A stretch of DNA of 64,000 nucleotides from an uncultured Flavobacteriales bacterium (lineage in GTDB: Bacteria; Bacteroidota; Bacteroidia; Flavobacteriales_G; Salibacteraceae): contig CAKZKD010000002.1 in NCBI GenBank assembly GCA_937121175.1, positions 1 through 64,000 on the forward strand, given 5' to 3'. Positions 52,027-60,285 of the stretch are shown piece after piece. The notes under the pieces were generated by a model. It ran no database searches. It was not told the origin of the DNA and saw only the letters and a list, made by a program, of their open reading frames with translations. The number at the start of each line of letters is the position of its first letter. Within the stretch, counting starts at the first letter, position 1. Both the position numbers and the translations under genes were made by a program.

Positions 52027-53181
52027 CTACATCCAAGACTTAAAATAATCATTATCAGCAATTTTCATGGCTTGTTCCGTAACCTTTAACGGTTTGAAGG
52101 TATCCACCATAACAGCCAATTCTTCCGTTTCTGTTTTGCCAATACTTCGTTCTGCGGCGCCTGGGTGCGGACCATGAGGTGTTCCTGCAGGGTGCAAAGT
52201 AATGTGACCGGGTGCAATATCATTTCTACTCATAAAGTCACCATCTACGTAATAAAGAACTTCATCAGAATCGATATTACTGTGGTTGTACGGCGCCGGA
52301 ATTGACTGCGGGTGATAATCGTATAATCTTGGACAGAATGAGCAAATAACAAAGGTATCGGTTTCAAATGTCTGGTGAATTGGTGGTGGCAAATGGACTC
52401 TTCCTGTAATTGGTTCAAATTCGTGAATGGAAAATGCATACGGGAAATTGTAACCGTCCCATCCTACAACACCAAAAGGATGTGCTCCGTAGGTAAAGTC
52501 GTAAATAATGCCTTCTCTTTTTACTTTAACTAAAAAATCGCCTAATTCATCGTGCGTTTCTAGTTCTGCTGGTGGACGTAAATCTCGTTCGCAAAAAGGC
52601 GAATGCTCAAGGTGTTGACCAAACCAATTTCTGTATTTTTTTGGGGTATAAACTGGGCTATTCGATTCGGTGATAAATAAGCGATTCTCCGAACCATCGA
52701 AGTCCATTTTATAAATCATTCCTCTAGGAATAACCAAGTAATCACCATACTTAAAATCGATATTACCCATTTGGGTTCTCAATTTCCCAGAACCTTTATG
52801 AACGAATATTACCTCATCGGCATCACCATTTTTGTAGAAATAGTCTTCTGTTTTATTTGTAGGAGAAGCCAGTTGAATGGATACGTCGTTGTTGAATAAA
52901 ACTGGAACTCTAGCTTCCAATTGGTCGGCAGTAGGGTCAACTTCAAAGCCTCTTAATCGCTGTGCTCTAACGTTTTTAGAAATGGCCGCAATAGGATTCA
53001 CGTCTTTTTCAGCCCCAATATCCTTCACAATTGTTGGCCTATGCACATGATACATAATGGAAGACATTCCATCGAAACCAATGGTTCCAAACAATTCTTC
53101 GGAATACAATTCGCCGTTTTCTTTACGGTAAATTGTGTGTCTTTTACTTGGAAACTTTCCCAGCTTGTGATAAAATGGCAT
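52027..53181 (-). CDS. Homogentisate 1,2-dioxygenase family protein
   Basis: The 384-residue cupin-fold ring-cleaving dioxygenase is of the homogentisate dioxygenase type. Candidate Fe ligands are in the C-terminal half ('LHPAGTPHGPHPGAAE' and the earlier 'YNHSNIDSDEVLYYVDGDF'). Length is shorter than mammalian or proteobacterial enzymes (about 440) but typical of the Bacteroidota group. Next to hppD it completes homogentisate opening to maleylacetoacetate. A good promoter lies upstream, and hppD may be read from it through the four-helix gene. Confidence 0.88.
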   Translation of the reverse strand: MPFYHKLGKFPSKRHTIYRKENGELYSEELFGTIGFDGMSSIMYHVHRPTIVKDIGAEKDVNPIAAISKNVRAQRLRGFEVDPTADQLEARVPVLFNNDVSIQLASPTNKTEDYFYKNGDADEVIFVHKGSGKLRTQMGNIDFKYGDYLVIPRGMIYKMDFDGSENRLFITESNSPVYTPKKYRNWFGQHLEHSPFCERDLRPPAELETHDELGDFLVKVKREGIIYDFTYGAHPFGVVGWDGYNFPYAFSIHEFEPITGRVHLPPPIHQTFETDTFVICSFCPRLYDYHPQSIPAPYNHSNIDSDEVLYYVDGDFMSRNDIAPGHITLHPAGTPHGPHPGAAERSIGKTETEELAVMVDTFKPLKVTEQAMKIADNDYFKSWM

Positions 53182-53198
53182 AGATCAAAAATTTGTCC

Positions 53199-53227
53199 CA
53201 AAAATATCGAGACTTTTTTTTGGCCAA
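53199..53227 (-). promoter_or_regulatory. Promoter of the tyrosine-catabolism genes
   Basis: On the minus strand TTG (53227-53225) is followed by 18 nt and TATTTTTG (53206-53199). Both elements of the Bacteroidota promoter are present, 17 nt before the ATG of the dioxygenase gene. Confidence 0.6.
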
Positions 53228-53304
53228 AATGACATTAGTCAACTAAAAACTGACCAGCATGGGGTTAAAATCAATTTTGACGATAACCCAAATAAACACT
53301 TTGA

Positions 53305-53312
53305 TACATTTG
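53305..53312 (+). promoter_or_regulatory. -7 element (TACATTTG) of the threonine-dehydrogenase-like gene
   Basis: TACATTTG fits TAnnTTTG and lies 16 nt before the ATG at 53329. A TTG at 53277-53279 is 25 nt upstream, slightly longer than the usual spacing. Confidence 0.45.
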
Positions 53313-53328
53313 TGGTTCAATCCTAACA

Positions 53329-54267
53329 ATGGCAGAAAAAGTACTCATCATTGGTTCGCTCGGGCAAGTAGGTCAGGAGCTATTCGAAACTCTAAAAAAT
53401 TCATACGGAGATGCTAATGTAATTGCCTCTGATGTAAAAGATAAAGTCGAGCTTGAGGGAAGGTACGAAAAACTGGATGTTTTAGATAAGAATGCCCTTT
53501 TTGAATTGGTTAAAAAGAACGGAATTACTCAGGTCTATAATCTGGCAGCGCTACTATCCGCAACAGCTGAAAAACACCCTCAATTTGGCTGGGATTTAAC
53601 GATAGAAGGACAATTTAATGTCTTAAACCTCGCCAAAGAAGGACATATTAAAAAGATTTTCTGGCCAAGTTCAATCGCTGTTTTTGGGCCAACAACACCA
53701 AAAGACAATACACCACAACAAACTGTAATAGAACCCAACACCGTATATGGTATCGGAAAACTGGCGGGTGAAATGTGGAACAAATATTATTTTGAAAAAT
53801 ATGGTGTGGATGTTCGGGGAGTTCGTTACCCGGGTTTAATTGGCTGGAAAAGTTTGCCCGGTGGTGGCACAACGGATTATGCCGTTGATATTTTTTACAG
53901 CGCTCTACGCGGAAAAGTTTTCAATTGCTTTTTGAGAGAAGATGCGGAGTTACCCATGATGCACATGGAAGATGCTATAAGAGCAACAAGAGAAATTATG
54001 GAAACAGATGCAGAAAATGTAAAGTTGAGAACCTGCTACAATATTGCTGCAATGAATTTTAACCCTGCACAATTAACCAAAGCAATTCAAGAAAAAATAC
54101 CTGATTTTACAATTGAATATAACCCCGATTTCAGACAAGATATAGCCTCTACTTGGCCGCGTTCGATAAATGATGAACCTGCAAGAACAGATTGGGGCTG
54201 GCAAGAGAAATACAATCTTGAAGGTTTGGTAAATAATATGCTCGACAACTTAAAGGGAACGGTTTAG
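53329..54267 (+). CDS. L-threonine 3-dehydrogenase (epimerase-type SDR)
   Basis: The 312-residue extended SDR has 'VLIIGSLGQVGQEL' (NAD-binding Rossmann loop), 'NLAALLSATAE', 'WPSSIAVFGPTTP' (catalytic Ser) and 'VYGIGKLAGE' (Tyr-x3-Lys). The 'GTTDYAVDIFY' and 'RYPGLIGW' segments match the UDP-glucose-epimerase-like threonine dehydrogenases. It oxidises threonine to 2-amino-3-ketobutyrate. The specific function is inferred; other NAD epimerases are possible. An M28 peptidase gene follows after one base. Confidence 0.85.
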   Translation: MAEKVLIIGSLGQVGQELFETLKNSYGDANVIASDVKDKVELEGRYEKLDVLDKNALFELVKKNGITQVYNLAALLSATAEKHPQFGWDLTIEGQFNVLNLAKEGHIKKIFWPSSIAVFGPTTPKDNTPQQTVIEPNTVYGIGKLAGEMWNKYYFEKYGVDVRGVRYPGLIGWKSLPGGGTTDYAVDIFYSALRGKVFNCFLREDAELPMMHMEDAIRATREIMETDAENVKLRTCYNIAAMNFNPAQLTKAIQEKIPDFTIEYNPDFRQDIASTWPRSINDEPARTDWGWQEKYNLEGLVNNMLDNLKGTV

Positions 54268-54268
54268 T

Positions 54269-55288
54269 ATGCTTAGTAGGTTATTCTCGTTCTTCATTAT
54301 TACTCTTTTGTTTTCTGGTTGTGCCGAAGAACCCGAAAAAAGAAACAAAGCAAAAAAGCAATCCAACTCAACCCAATCTGCTACTCAAGCTGCATTTACA
54401 CCCGTAAACAAACCAACTTTTATTGCGGATAGCGCCTTCCGATACGTTGCTGAACAAGTTGATTTTGGCCCACGTGTTCCTGGGTCAAAAGCTCATGCAG
54501 AAGCAGTAGTTTATTTCAAAGAAAAAATGAATGGTTGGGGGTGGGAAACCAATATTCAGCGAGGAGAAGCCACTACTTTCAATGGAAAAAATATTGAGAT
54601 AAAAAACATAATTGCTCGGAACGATACCTCGAATAAAAATCGTGTTTTGCTCATGGCGCACTGGGACTCTAGACCTTTTGCAGATAGAGATGATTCAAGA
54701 AAAAATGAAGCCATTGATGGTGCTAACGACGGTGCTTCTGGAGTTGGTGTTTTAATGGAAATTGCACGGATAATTAGCCAGTCCGACCTTAAACCAAATG
54801 TTGGCCTCGATATCATTTTCTTTGATGCTGAGGATTATGGTCAGCCTTCATCTATGATGAGCAGCCAAACCGGCGACACGTGGTGTCTAGGTTCTCAGTA
54901 TTGGGCAAAAAACCTAACAGCCGGTTACACCAAACCGAAATATGGAATCTTACTGGATATGGTAGGTGCAAATGATGCTGTATTTCCTAAAGAAGGAGTT
55001 TCTATGCAGTACAATCCACAACTCGTGAACAAGGTTTGGTACCTGGCTCATAAACTTGGTTATGGCGATTATTTTATTCAGACAGAAGCCCGTGGAGGAA
55101 TAACGGATGACCATTTGTACGTAAATAAAATTGCTGAAATTCCAAGTATAGATATTATCCATTACAACCCAGATAAAGGAGATTTTGGAGCGTTTCATCA
55201 CAAGCACTCCGATGATATTTCGATAATTGACAAGACCACCTTAAAAGTTGTGGGAGACGTTGTCTTAGAAACTATCTACCGAGAATAG
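54269..55288 (+). CDS. M28-family metallopeptidase lipoprotein
   Basis: The 339-residue lipoprotein has a lipobox at Cys18 ('LLFSGC'), then a Lys/Ser/Thr-rich linker and an M28 domain. Zinc ligands are seen in 'MAHWDSRPFADRD', 'DGANDGASGVGVLMEIAR', 'FFDAEDYG' and the terminal 'HHKHSDD'. It is close to bacterial glutaminyl-peptide cyclases of this fold, so the activity may be N-terminal pyroglutamate formation or peptide cleavage. Pyroglutamate formation would fit the many exported proteins here. It starts one base after the preceding gene, so the two are co-transcribed. Confidence 0.88.
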   Translation: MLSRLFSFFIITLLFSGCAEEPEKRNKAKKQSNSTQSATQAAFTPVNKPTFIADSAFRYVAEQVDFGPRVPGSKAHAEAVVYFKEKMNGWGWETNIQRGEATTFNGKNIEIKNIIARNDTSNKNRVLLMAHWDSRPFADRDDSRKNEAIDGANDGASGVGVLMEIARIISQSDLKPNVGLDIIFFDAEDYGQPSSMMSSQTGDTWCLGSQYWAKNLTAGYTKPKYGILLDMVGANDAVFPKEGVSMQYNPQLVNKVWYLAHKLGYGDYFIQTEARGGITDDHLYVNKIAEIPSIDIIHYNPDKGDFGAFHHKHSDDISIIDKTTLKVVGDVVLETIYRE

Positions 55289-55351
55289 GAAACCATTTCA
55301 TAAATACAACATTTGTAAGAAAATGTACAACTAGCCGAACCGGCACTGCAG

Positions 55352-55359
55352 TACGTTTG
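55352..55359 (+). promoter_or_regulatory. -7 element (TACGTTTG) before the 55390 gene
   Basis: TACGTTTG fits TAnnTTTG and lies 30 nt before the ATG. No -33 TTG is evident, so this is a weak call. Confidence 0.35.
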
Positions 55360-55389
55360 TTTTCAGTAATTCACTAAAACACATCTGCT

Positions 55390-56208
55390 ATGAAATTAGG
55401 CTGGAACACTTTACGAACAATTGGAATTTGCGCCATTAGCGGAATCTTTGTTATTGGCCTTGGTTCCAATTCAAAGAGTCCAGCACCCAATGGATATACA
55501 GGTTCCCCTTTCGATGGAAAAACTTGTGGTACCAATCGAGGTTGTCATGGTGGTGGAACAACAACCGACAACAGTATGATTTCAACTGACATTCCAGCAG
55601 CCGGCTACACAGCTGGAACAGAGTATAACGTGACCGTAACCGTTACCCAAGCCAACTCATCAAAGTTTGGTTTTTCATTTTCTGCTCAGAAAGATGATGG
55701 TACAGAGCTCGGCTCAATTGCAGAAGGCCCTGGTACATCAAAAAATGGAAAATACATGAGTCATAAACCCACAACAACCTCTGGCTCTGGAAGTAAAAGT
55801 TGGGCGTTTAAATGGACTGCACCTGCTGAAGGAACTGGGGATGTAAAGTTTTATACTACCGGTAATGCAGCTAATGGCAGGGGTGATACCTCAGGAGATA
55901 AGATTTATCAAGCAAGTTCATCCTTCAAAGAACAGGATAAAGCCACAGACACAACAGCTAAACCAACTTCTATAATAGAAATCGCATCGAATGAAATTAG
56001 CCTCTATCCTAATCCTGCTCAAAACTCGACATGGATTACATTGGAGCAACCGGAATCGCTTAGCTTAATTAATTTGAATGGAGAGGTTGTAAAAACTATT
56101 GATGCTGAAACTGGAAAAACAGAGATTGATTTAACAGATGTCGATTTTGGTGTGTATTATATTGTAAACGAGGATAAATCCATTAGCAAAACGTTGGTGC
56201 GTTTATAG
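55390..56208 (+). CDS. Choice-of-anchor V-type protein with T9SS domain
   Basis: The 272-residue exported protein has a signal peptide (about 1-24), then 'NGYTGSPFDGKTCGTNRGCHGG', the N-terminal signature of the choice-of-anchor V domain, and a beta-sandwich (about 55-180, 'YNVTVTVTQANSSKFGFSFSAQ'). The C-terminus is a T9SS type A sorting domain ('LYPNPAQNSTWITL', ending 'TLVRL'). Related proteins carry a heme-type CxxCH in the first part. Here the two Cys are five residues apart (CGTNRGCH), so heme attachment is doubtful. Function is unknown; the protein is predicted to be surface-exposed. Confidence 0.8.
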   Translation: MKLGWNTLRTIGICAISGIFVIGLGSNSKSPAPNGYTGSPFDGKTCGTNRGCHGGGTTTDNSMISTDIPAAGYTAGTEYNVTVTVTQANSSKFGFSFSAQKDDGTELGSIAEGPGTSKNGKYMSHKPTTTSGSGSKSWAFKWTAPAEGTGDVKFYTTGNAANGRGDTSGDKIYQASSSFKEQDKATDTTAKPTSIIEIASNEISLYPNPAQNSTWITLEQPESLSLINLNGEVVKTIDAETGKTEIDLTDVDFGVYYIVNEDKSISKTLVRL

Positions 56209-56292
56209 ACAATCCGTTAAATCACTAGCATACTTTTAATATAGGCAACCGAGCCAAAATGTTGTAGTTTCAGTTTATCTAATTCATTAGCT

Positions 56293-57123
56293 ATGCTTCA
56301 AAAACAACTAATCCTTTGTATAGTTACCCTAGTTGGTTGCTTTAATTGTTACGCTCAAACCTTTGCACCAGTAGGTTCTGTTTGGCATTACGAAAACTCA
56401 AGAGGAAAACCATTCAGTAACTATGATAAATACGAAAGTGTTTTGGATACATCCTTTCTGGGGTTCAACGCACAAAAAATCAATACGGATATTTATATAG
56501 CACAACTTAATGATACAGTCTTCATTTACCGAAAAGACCTTAATCAATTTGTAAAATTTTTCTATTACGGTGGTAATGTTGGAGATTCACTTTATTTGGA
56601 TGCGCCGGTAAAAGATGAGTTTGGTCCGGAGGCTTATACAATTGGAATAACAGAAGTGAACACATTGTTTATTGACGGTAAAAACAGACGTTCTTACAAG
56701 TTTGACGGAGGCCCGAGCTTCGGCCATGAATTTATTGAAGGGATTGGGTTTACGCCTGTTTTCTTTCCGTTTTGGGGCGCAATAGCTACTGATTACTCCT
56801 TTGGATTACGTTGTTTCAATGGAGAAACAGTTGAGGATAGGTACAAAGATATTGCTTGTGATGCCGGAGATAGTGTCAATGTTAAAGAACCGATTCAGCG
56901 CCAACCTGTGTTTTCAATCTACCCTAACCCCGCAAATTCTGAACTTACCTTTTCGGTACATAAAAGCGTATCCATTCAGGTTTTTAACCTTGTTGGATTA
57001 CAAGTAATGACAGTTGACGCCCCAAGCGGAATTAGCACCATTGATATAAGCGAATTAAAAAACGGTATTTACTTTCTCAAAATTCCCGGTAAACAAACAA
57101 GTCAACGATTGGTAAAGCTTTAA
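56293..57123 (+). CDS. T9SS-sorted secreted protein (paralog of 31268 gene)
   Basis: The 276-residue protein has a signal peptide (about 1-22), a body starting 'FAPVGSVWHYEN' and a C-terminal T9SS type A sorting domain ('IYPNPANSELTFSV', ending 'SQRLVKL'). The body shares 'FAPVG.xWHY', 'FxKFFY', 'FIEGIGF' and 'FGLRCFNGE' with the protein at 31268-32152, so they are diverged paralogs (294 versus 276 residues). Function is unknown. It follows the choice-of-anchor gene by 84 bases on the same strand but is probably a separate unit. Confidence 0.82.
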   Translation: MLQKQLILCIVTLVGCFNCYAQTFAPVGSVWHYENSRGKPFSNYDKYESVLDTSFLGFNAQKINTDIYIAQLNDTVFIYRKDLNQFVKFFYYGGNVGDSLYLDAPVKDEFGPEAYTIGITEVNTLFIDGKNRRSYKFDGGPSFGHEFIEGIGFTPVFFPFWGAIATDYSFGLRCFNGETVEDRYKDIACDAGDSVNVKEPIQRQPVFSIYPNPANSELTFSVHKSVSIQVFNLVGLQVMTVDAPSGISTIDISELKNGIYFLKIPGKQTSQRLVKL

Positions 57124-57159
57124 ATCTTGGTCAGCATGTCGGTCTTGGGTAACTGCAGT

Positions 57160-57618
57160 CTATTCAGCTTTTTCTACTCTTAAACCAACCTCGGTTATTC
57201 CTTGCAAACTGGCATCTCGCATCGCTTGATTAAACGTAAACCTATACGTTCCCGTATCGGGGAATAGAACATTTCGTTGAAATAAGATTTGATGGGTAAC
57301 CAAAGCTCCAGAATTTGTGCCCAACCATTTGCCATTCGCATCACAAAGTATGAATTGCAACGTATCTTTTTCGACCTGTTTAGAAGGTAATTTAAGCTCC
57401 GAAATCACGTACAAATTGCTGTACTTGTACTCATTAGTATTTCTCAAATTGAAGTACAAATTATAGTGCTTGGTTTTATCGGTAATCGCCACCTCAAAAG
57501 TTTGTGGTGCGTTTTCAACCCAAATACCGTCCGACACTGGCGTATTTTGCTCATAAACGCGTGCAAAATCACAACTAACGGACACAAATATCAAACTACA
57601 AAAAACTAATACGCGCAC
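57160..57618 (-). CDS. gldH: Gliding-motility lipoprotein GldH
   Basis: The 152-residue lipoprotein has a lipobox at Cys16 ('VSVSC') and a beta-rich body with 'IWVENAPQTFEVAITDKTKHYNLYFNLRNTNEYKYSNLYV', the family core. GldH is required for gliding motility and T9SS-dependent surface adhesin activity in Flavobacterium. Its GTG start abuts the ricT stop codon exactly, so the two genes are coupled. The order ricT-gldH is characteristic of Bacteroidota. Confidence 0.88.
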   Translation of the reverse strand: MRVLVFCSLIFVSVSCDFARVYEQNTPVSDGIWVENAPQTFEVAITDKTKHYNLYFNLRNTNEYKYSNLYVISELKLPSKQVEKDTLQFILCDANGKWLGTNSGALVTHQILFQRNVLFPDTGTYRFTFNQAMRDASLQGITEVGLRVEKAE

Positions 57619-58953
57619 TTATTCCGACTTAGGGTTAGTGTTCGATGGAGTTTGTTTTCCTTTATTTCTCCGATTTTTATTCGGTCGATTATTGTTTTTG
57701 TTGCTACTGTTTTGCGGGTTCTGTTTTTTCTTTTGCCCGCTTTGCTTCTGACCGTTACTTCCTTTTTGATCTGGGTTGTTTCCGTTCGATTTATTCTGGG
57801 GTCTATTTCCTTTTTTCTTGTTACGATTTCGATTGTTGTTCTTTCGTTTGTCCTTATTGAACCGATTTAAATCGTCTTGTCCTACTACATTTTCATAATC
57901 GGGCAACTCTTCAACAGGAGAATCAATAAACGCGTATTGTTTCAAGCTTTCTGGAAACTTATTTTTCTTATTCATCTCCAAAATCTCTTTCACCGTTTCT
58001 AATTTCAGAGGGTGAAAAACTGCCGGCTCTTCTTTCGTGTTAAACCAAAGCGTTTTTTTGAAAATATCTGTTTTTTGAAGGAAAGCAATGCCCTTTTTGG
58101 TTTTCAACTTAATGTCACCTTCCGGAAATTCTTTGAGTGCATCTAAATAGGAATCCAACTCATAATTCAGACAGCACTTCAGTTTACCGCACTGGCCTGC
58201 AAGCTTAATAGGATTAATAGACAATTGCTGATAACGAGCCGCAGAGGTAGATACTGACCTAAAATCAGTTAACCAAGTTGAGCAACACAGCTCTCGACCA
58301 CAACTTCCTATTCCACCAACACGCCCTGCTTCTTGCCTAGCGCCAATTTGCTTCATCTCCACCCGAACTTTAAAGGTTCCGGCAAACTTTTTAATCAATT
58401 CGCGAAAATCAACACGCCCTTCAGAGGTGTAATAAAAAATAGCTTTAGTGCCGTCTCCCTGATACTCAACATCAGATATTTTCATATCTAGTTTTAACTC
58501 GGCCGCCGCTTTCCGCGCCTTTACCATGGTTTCGTCTTCTCGTTTCTGAGCAGCTTGCCATGTATCAATGTCTTCTTGAGTAGCAATTCTAATTACCCTA
58601 CTCACACTATTAATGCTTGCCTTGGGATTTTTTCGTTGCAATTGAACCCTAACCAATTCTCCAGTTAGAGTAACTGCGCCAACATCAACACCATGAGAAG
58701 CTTCTACAACTATGGCATCGCCAACGGCAGGGGTTATACTTGTACCGTATCGATAATATTCTTTTCGAGTGTTTTTGAAACGAACTTCAACCAACGGAAC
58801 AGAATTAACGGCGCTAGATTCCATACCGGCCAACCAGTCAAAAACGTCTAATTTTCCGCAACCACCTGAGCTACAATTTCCGTTGTTTCCACAACCAGCA
58901 GGTACACCACCCGAACTACCGCATGCTCCTCCAGAGCAACTTCCACACGCCAT
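57619..58953 (-). CDS. ricT: RicT/PSP1-domain protein with Cys-rich N-terminus
   Basis: The 444-residue cytoplasmic protein has a PSP1 domain with 'VEVRFKNTRKEYY' and 'MKQIGARQEAGRVGGIGSCGRELCC' followed by 'QCGKLKCCLNYE', the Cys pairs that bind an Fe-S cluster in RicT of Bacillus. It is the YaaT/RicT family, linked there to RNase Y and competence or sporulation control. The first 35 residues are unusually Cys- and Gly-rich (about eight Cys). The last 100 residues are a basic Asn/Lys/Gln-rich disordered tail. gldH follows directly. Confidence 0.88.
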   Translation of the reverse strand: MACGSCSGGACGSSGGVPAGCGNNGNCSSGGCGKLDVFDWLAGMESSAVNSVPLVEVRFKNTRKEYYRYGTSITPAVGDAIVVEASHGVDVGAVTLTGELVRVQLQRKNPKASINSVSRVIRIATQEDIDTWQAAQKREDETMVKARKAAAELKLDMKISDVEYQGDGTKAIFYYTSEGRVDFRELIKKFAGTFKVRVEMKQIGARQEAGRVGGIGSCGRELCCSTWLTDFRSVSTSAARYQQLSINPIKLAGQCGKLKCCLNYELDSYLDALKEFPEGDIKLKTKKGIAFLQKTDIFKKTLWFNTKEEPAVFHPLKLETVKEILEMNKKNKFPESLKQYAFIDSPVEELPDYENVVGQDDLNRFNKDKRKNNNRNRNKKKGNRPQNKSNGNNPDQKGSNGQKQSGQKKKQNPQNSSNKNNNRPNKNRRNKGKQTPSNTNPKSE

Positions 58954-59050
58954 GATTAGTATATATATTGAGCGTTAATCGTTGTAAGCGACCAACAACT
59001 AGGGTTCTACAATTTTCACAAAGTTATTCAAATCACGATGCGATTCTCGG

Positions 59051-60190
59051 CTATTTTTTCGGATGAATCTTAGTTAAGATTATGAGCGAAACGTCCATCA
59101 AAACAATCTTGGGGTTACAGTTTCTTCCGATGTCGTGGCTAGCCTCTTCAAATGCACCAACGAATTCCTGACAGTTGGATGCCGTAATGTACTTTGAGAA
59201 TTTTTCAATGAATCCATTCTCACTTTCATCAATCAATTGCAACTCTGGACCGCCAAAATTCATAATGAGACTCTCTCTAAAAACGTGCAATCCATAATTC
59301 AAAAAAAGTCTCAAATTTTCGCGATTTTCACGACTAATTTTATCCACCCACTTAAAAATTCCAGCCATGTCTTTTTTAAAGCACATCCGCATCCAAACGG
59401 CAAAATTATCGTGGTTAAACTCTATCTGCTTATCGTGCCGAATTAACTCGAATGCTTTATTGAGATTGCCTTCGCTAAGGTGAATTATCGTGTGTAATTG
59501 TTGGTCAGTTAACTCATTATCGCTAGCTAAAGCTTCTTTCATCGAAGCCTTGTCAATTGGAGAAAACTGCACCAATTGACATCTAGACAAAATTGTTGGT
59601 AAAATGCGCTCAGTACTTTGCGCCATTAAAATGAAAATGGTCTTTTCAGGTGGCTCTTCAAGCAATTTCAGCAATTTGTTTGCAGCCGATTGATTAATGC
59701 GTTCTGCCATCCAAATCAGCATAAACTTATATTCGCTTTCAAATGGCTTAAGGCTTAGTTTTTTCATAATGGCAGAACTCTCCGCCACCGAAATTCCTCC
59801 CTGAGCATTAAGTAACCCAATGTGGTGGTTCCATGCATTGATATTCATGTACGGCATTTCCAAAACCGCTTCTCGCCACAAATGCAAAAAATCATCGCTT
59901 TTGAGTTTATCCCCTTTTATCGATTCCGTTTTATTTACAGGAAAAGAAAAATGAACATCTGGGTGAGCCAATTTTTCAAGCTTTATATCGCCGGTTGTAT
60001 CTGGTTGATCTTGCCATTTTCCGTTTTTGATATGCTGAATAATGGTCTTTACATACGCAATCGCCATTGGCAATGTACCACTACCTTCTGGCCCGCAAAA
60101 CAATTGAGCATGCGGAATTCGACCATTTTTTAGCGCATCTAATAAATGTGCTTTAACCTTATCGTTTCCGTAAACCTGCTCTAAATTCAT
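59051..60190 (-). CDS. holB: DNA polymerase III subunit delta' (clamp loader)
   Basis: The 379-residue AAA+ family clamp-loader subunit has 'IPHAQLFCGPEGSGTLPMAIAYV' (a degenerate P-loop, as expected for delta'), 'WMAERINQSAANKLLKLLEEPP' and the SRC motif 'ILPTILSRCQLVQFSP'. The P-loop Lys is Leu, consistent with no ATP use. A TTG start at 60199 overlaps a promoter box, so the ATG at 60190 is chosen, 6 nt after that box. It is divergent from pgk. Confidence 0.88.
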   Translation of the reverse strand: MNLEQVYGNDKVKAHLLDALKNGRIPHAQLFCGPEGSGTLPMAIAYVKTIIQHIKNGKWQDQPDTTGDIKLEKLAHPDVHFSFPVNKTESIKGDKLKSDDFLHLWREAVLEMPYMNINAWNHHIGLLNAQGGISVAESSAIMKKLSLKPFESEYKFMLIWMAERINQSAANKLLKLLEEPPEKTIFILMAQSTERILPTILSRCQLVQFSPIDKASMKEALASDNELTDQQLHTIIHLSEGNLNKAFELIRHDKQIEFNHDNFAVWMRMCFKKDMAGIFKWVDKISRENRENLRLFLNYGLHVFRESLIMNFGGPELQLIDESENGFIEKFSKYITASNCQEFVGAFEEASHDIGRNCNPKIVLMDVSLIILTKIHPKK

Positions 60191-60196
60191 CTGGCT

Positions 60197-60204
60197 CAAA
60201 GGTA
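60197..60204 (-). promoter_or_regulatory. -7 element (TACCTTTG) of holB
   Basis: TACCTTTG on the minus strand ends 6 nt before the ATG at 60190, so the transcript would have almost no leader. It overlaps the alternative TTG start at 60199. Confidence 0.45.
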
Positions 60205-60254
60205 GAAAAAGCCAAATTTCGGGTGGTATATAGCCGACGATTAAATTCCGAAAT

Positions 60255-60262
60255 TATCTTTG
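60255..60262 (+). promoter_or_regulatory. -7 element (TATCTTTG) of pgk
   Basis: TATCTTTG fits TAnnTTTG and lies 23 nt before the pgk ATG at 60286. Confidence 0.45.
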
Positions 60263-60285
60263 TGTAATTCATACTAAAAACGACG

